The notes below the pieces were generated by a model. That model was not told where the DNA came from. It did not search any database and saw nothing but the letters and a program-made list of their open reading frames with translations. Below, piece by piece: positions 5,478-5,491 of a stretch of DNA of 5,491 nt. This stretch comes from Candidatus Sordicultor fermentans (GTDB taxonomy: Bacteria; Atribacterota; Atribacteria; Atribacterales; Caldatribacteriaceae): assembly GCA_002385475.1 (NCBI GenBank), contig DGDO01000088.1, forward strand, positions 1,270-6,760. The letters run 5' to 3'. Position 1 is the first letter of the stretch, and every line of letters begins with the position of its first letter. Both the position numbers and the translations under genes were made by a program.

Positions 5478-5491
5478 AGTTTTTGCTTTTT

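Larger units (their letters stand above)
5074..5491. other. Non-coding right flank of 418 bases
   Basis: No credible gene is seen on either strand. From left to right it holds the operon leader and promoter (to about 5177), and a small hairpin in which CGTAAAG (5201-5207) pairs with CTTTGCG (5216-5222). Then come a nested inverted-repeat element (5249-5366) and three palindromic repeats (5373-5477), followed by a T-rich end. The 8-base palindrome AAGCGCTT lies at 5211-5218. No tRNA or rRNA sequence is recognised. Confidence 0.7.

Overview
The window holds four protein-coding genes that can be recognised from their sequence: one on the + strand and three in a tight minus-strand run. Non-coding DNA flanks them on both sides. 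Base composition is intermediate and Shine-Dalgarno sequences are clear. The genes encode a YvcK/GlmR-type protein, anaerobe-compatible de novo NAD synthesis enzymes and an LpxB-related protein. This fits a bacterium, possibly an uncultivated anaerobic or thermophilic lineage such as Atribacterota or a relative. That placement is a guess from gene content, not a demonstrated assignment.

Layout. Positions 1-172 are a leader or edge region with a hairpin (49-77), two TATAAT boxes facing opposite ways, and at most a fragment of a neighbouring gene. Positions 173-1633 (+) encode a CofD-fold YvcK/GlmR protein with two predicted N-terminal membrane helices. It converges on the minus-strand genes and overlaps the end of nadB by 31 bp. 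The minus-strand operon is transcribed from about 5150 leftwards. Its order is an LpxB-related GT-B-like protein (5073 to 4027), nadC (4012 to 3161) and nadB (3168 to 1603). The gaps are tiny, and nadC and nadB overlap by 8 bp. A good intrinsic terminator for this operon starts at the nadB stop codon and lies inside the 3' end of the convergent yvcK gene.

Right flank (5074-5491, no gene found). It contains the operon promoter and leader. Beyond that lies a nested inverted-repeat element (5249-5366) whose core reads as a minus-strand intrinsic terminator. Then come three diverged copies of a 29-30 bp imperfect palindrome (GTCAT...GGAATCC type), spaced 37-39 bp apart.

How the genes work together. 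NadB oxidises L-aspartate to iminoaspartate, NadA (not in this window) makes quinolinate, and NadC converts quinolinate to nicotinate mononucleotide. The LpxB-related protein has no known link to NAD synthesis but should share the transcript. YvcK/GlmR proteins link UDP-GlcNAc level to cell-wall precursor supply, and this one appears to be membrane-anchored. No complete new system is evident. The most unusual points are the membrane-anchored YvcK, the terminator hidden in its coding tail, the odd operon partner of nadCB, and the structured right flank.
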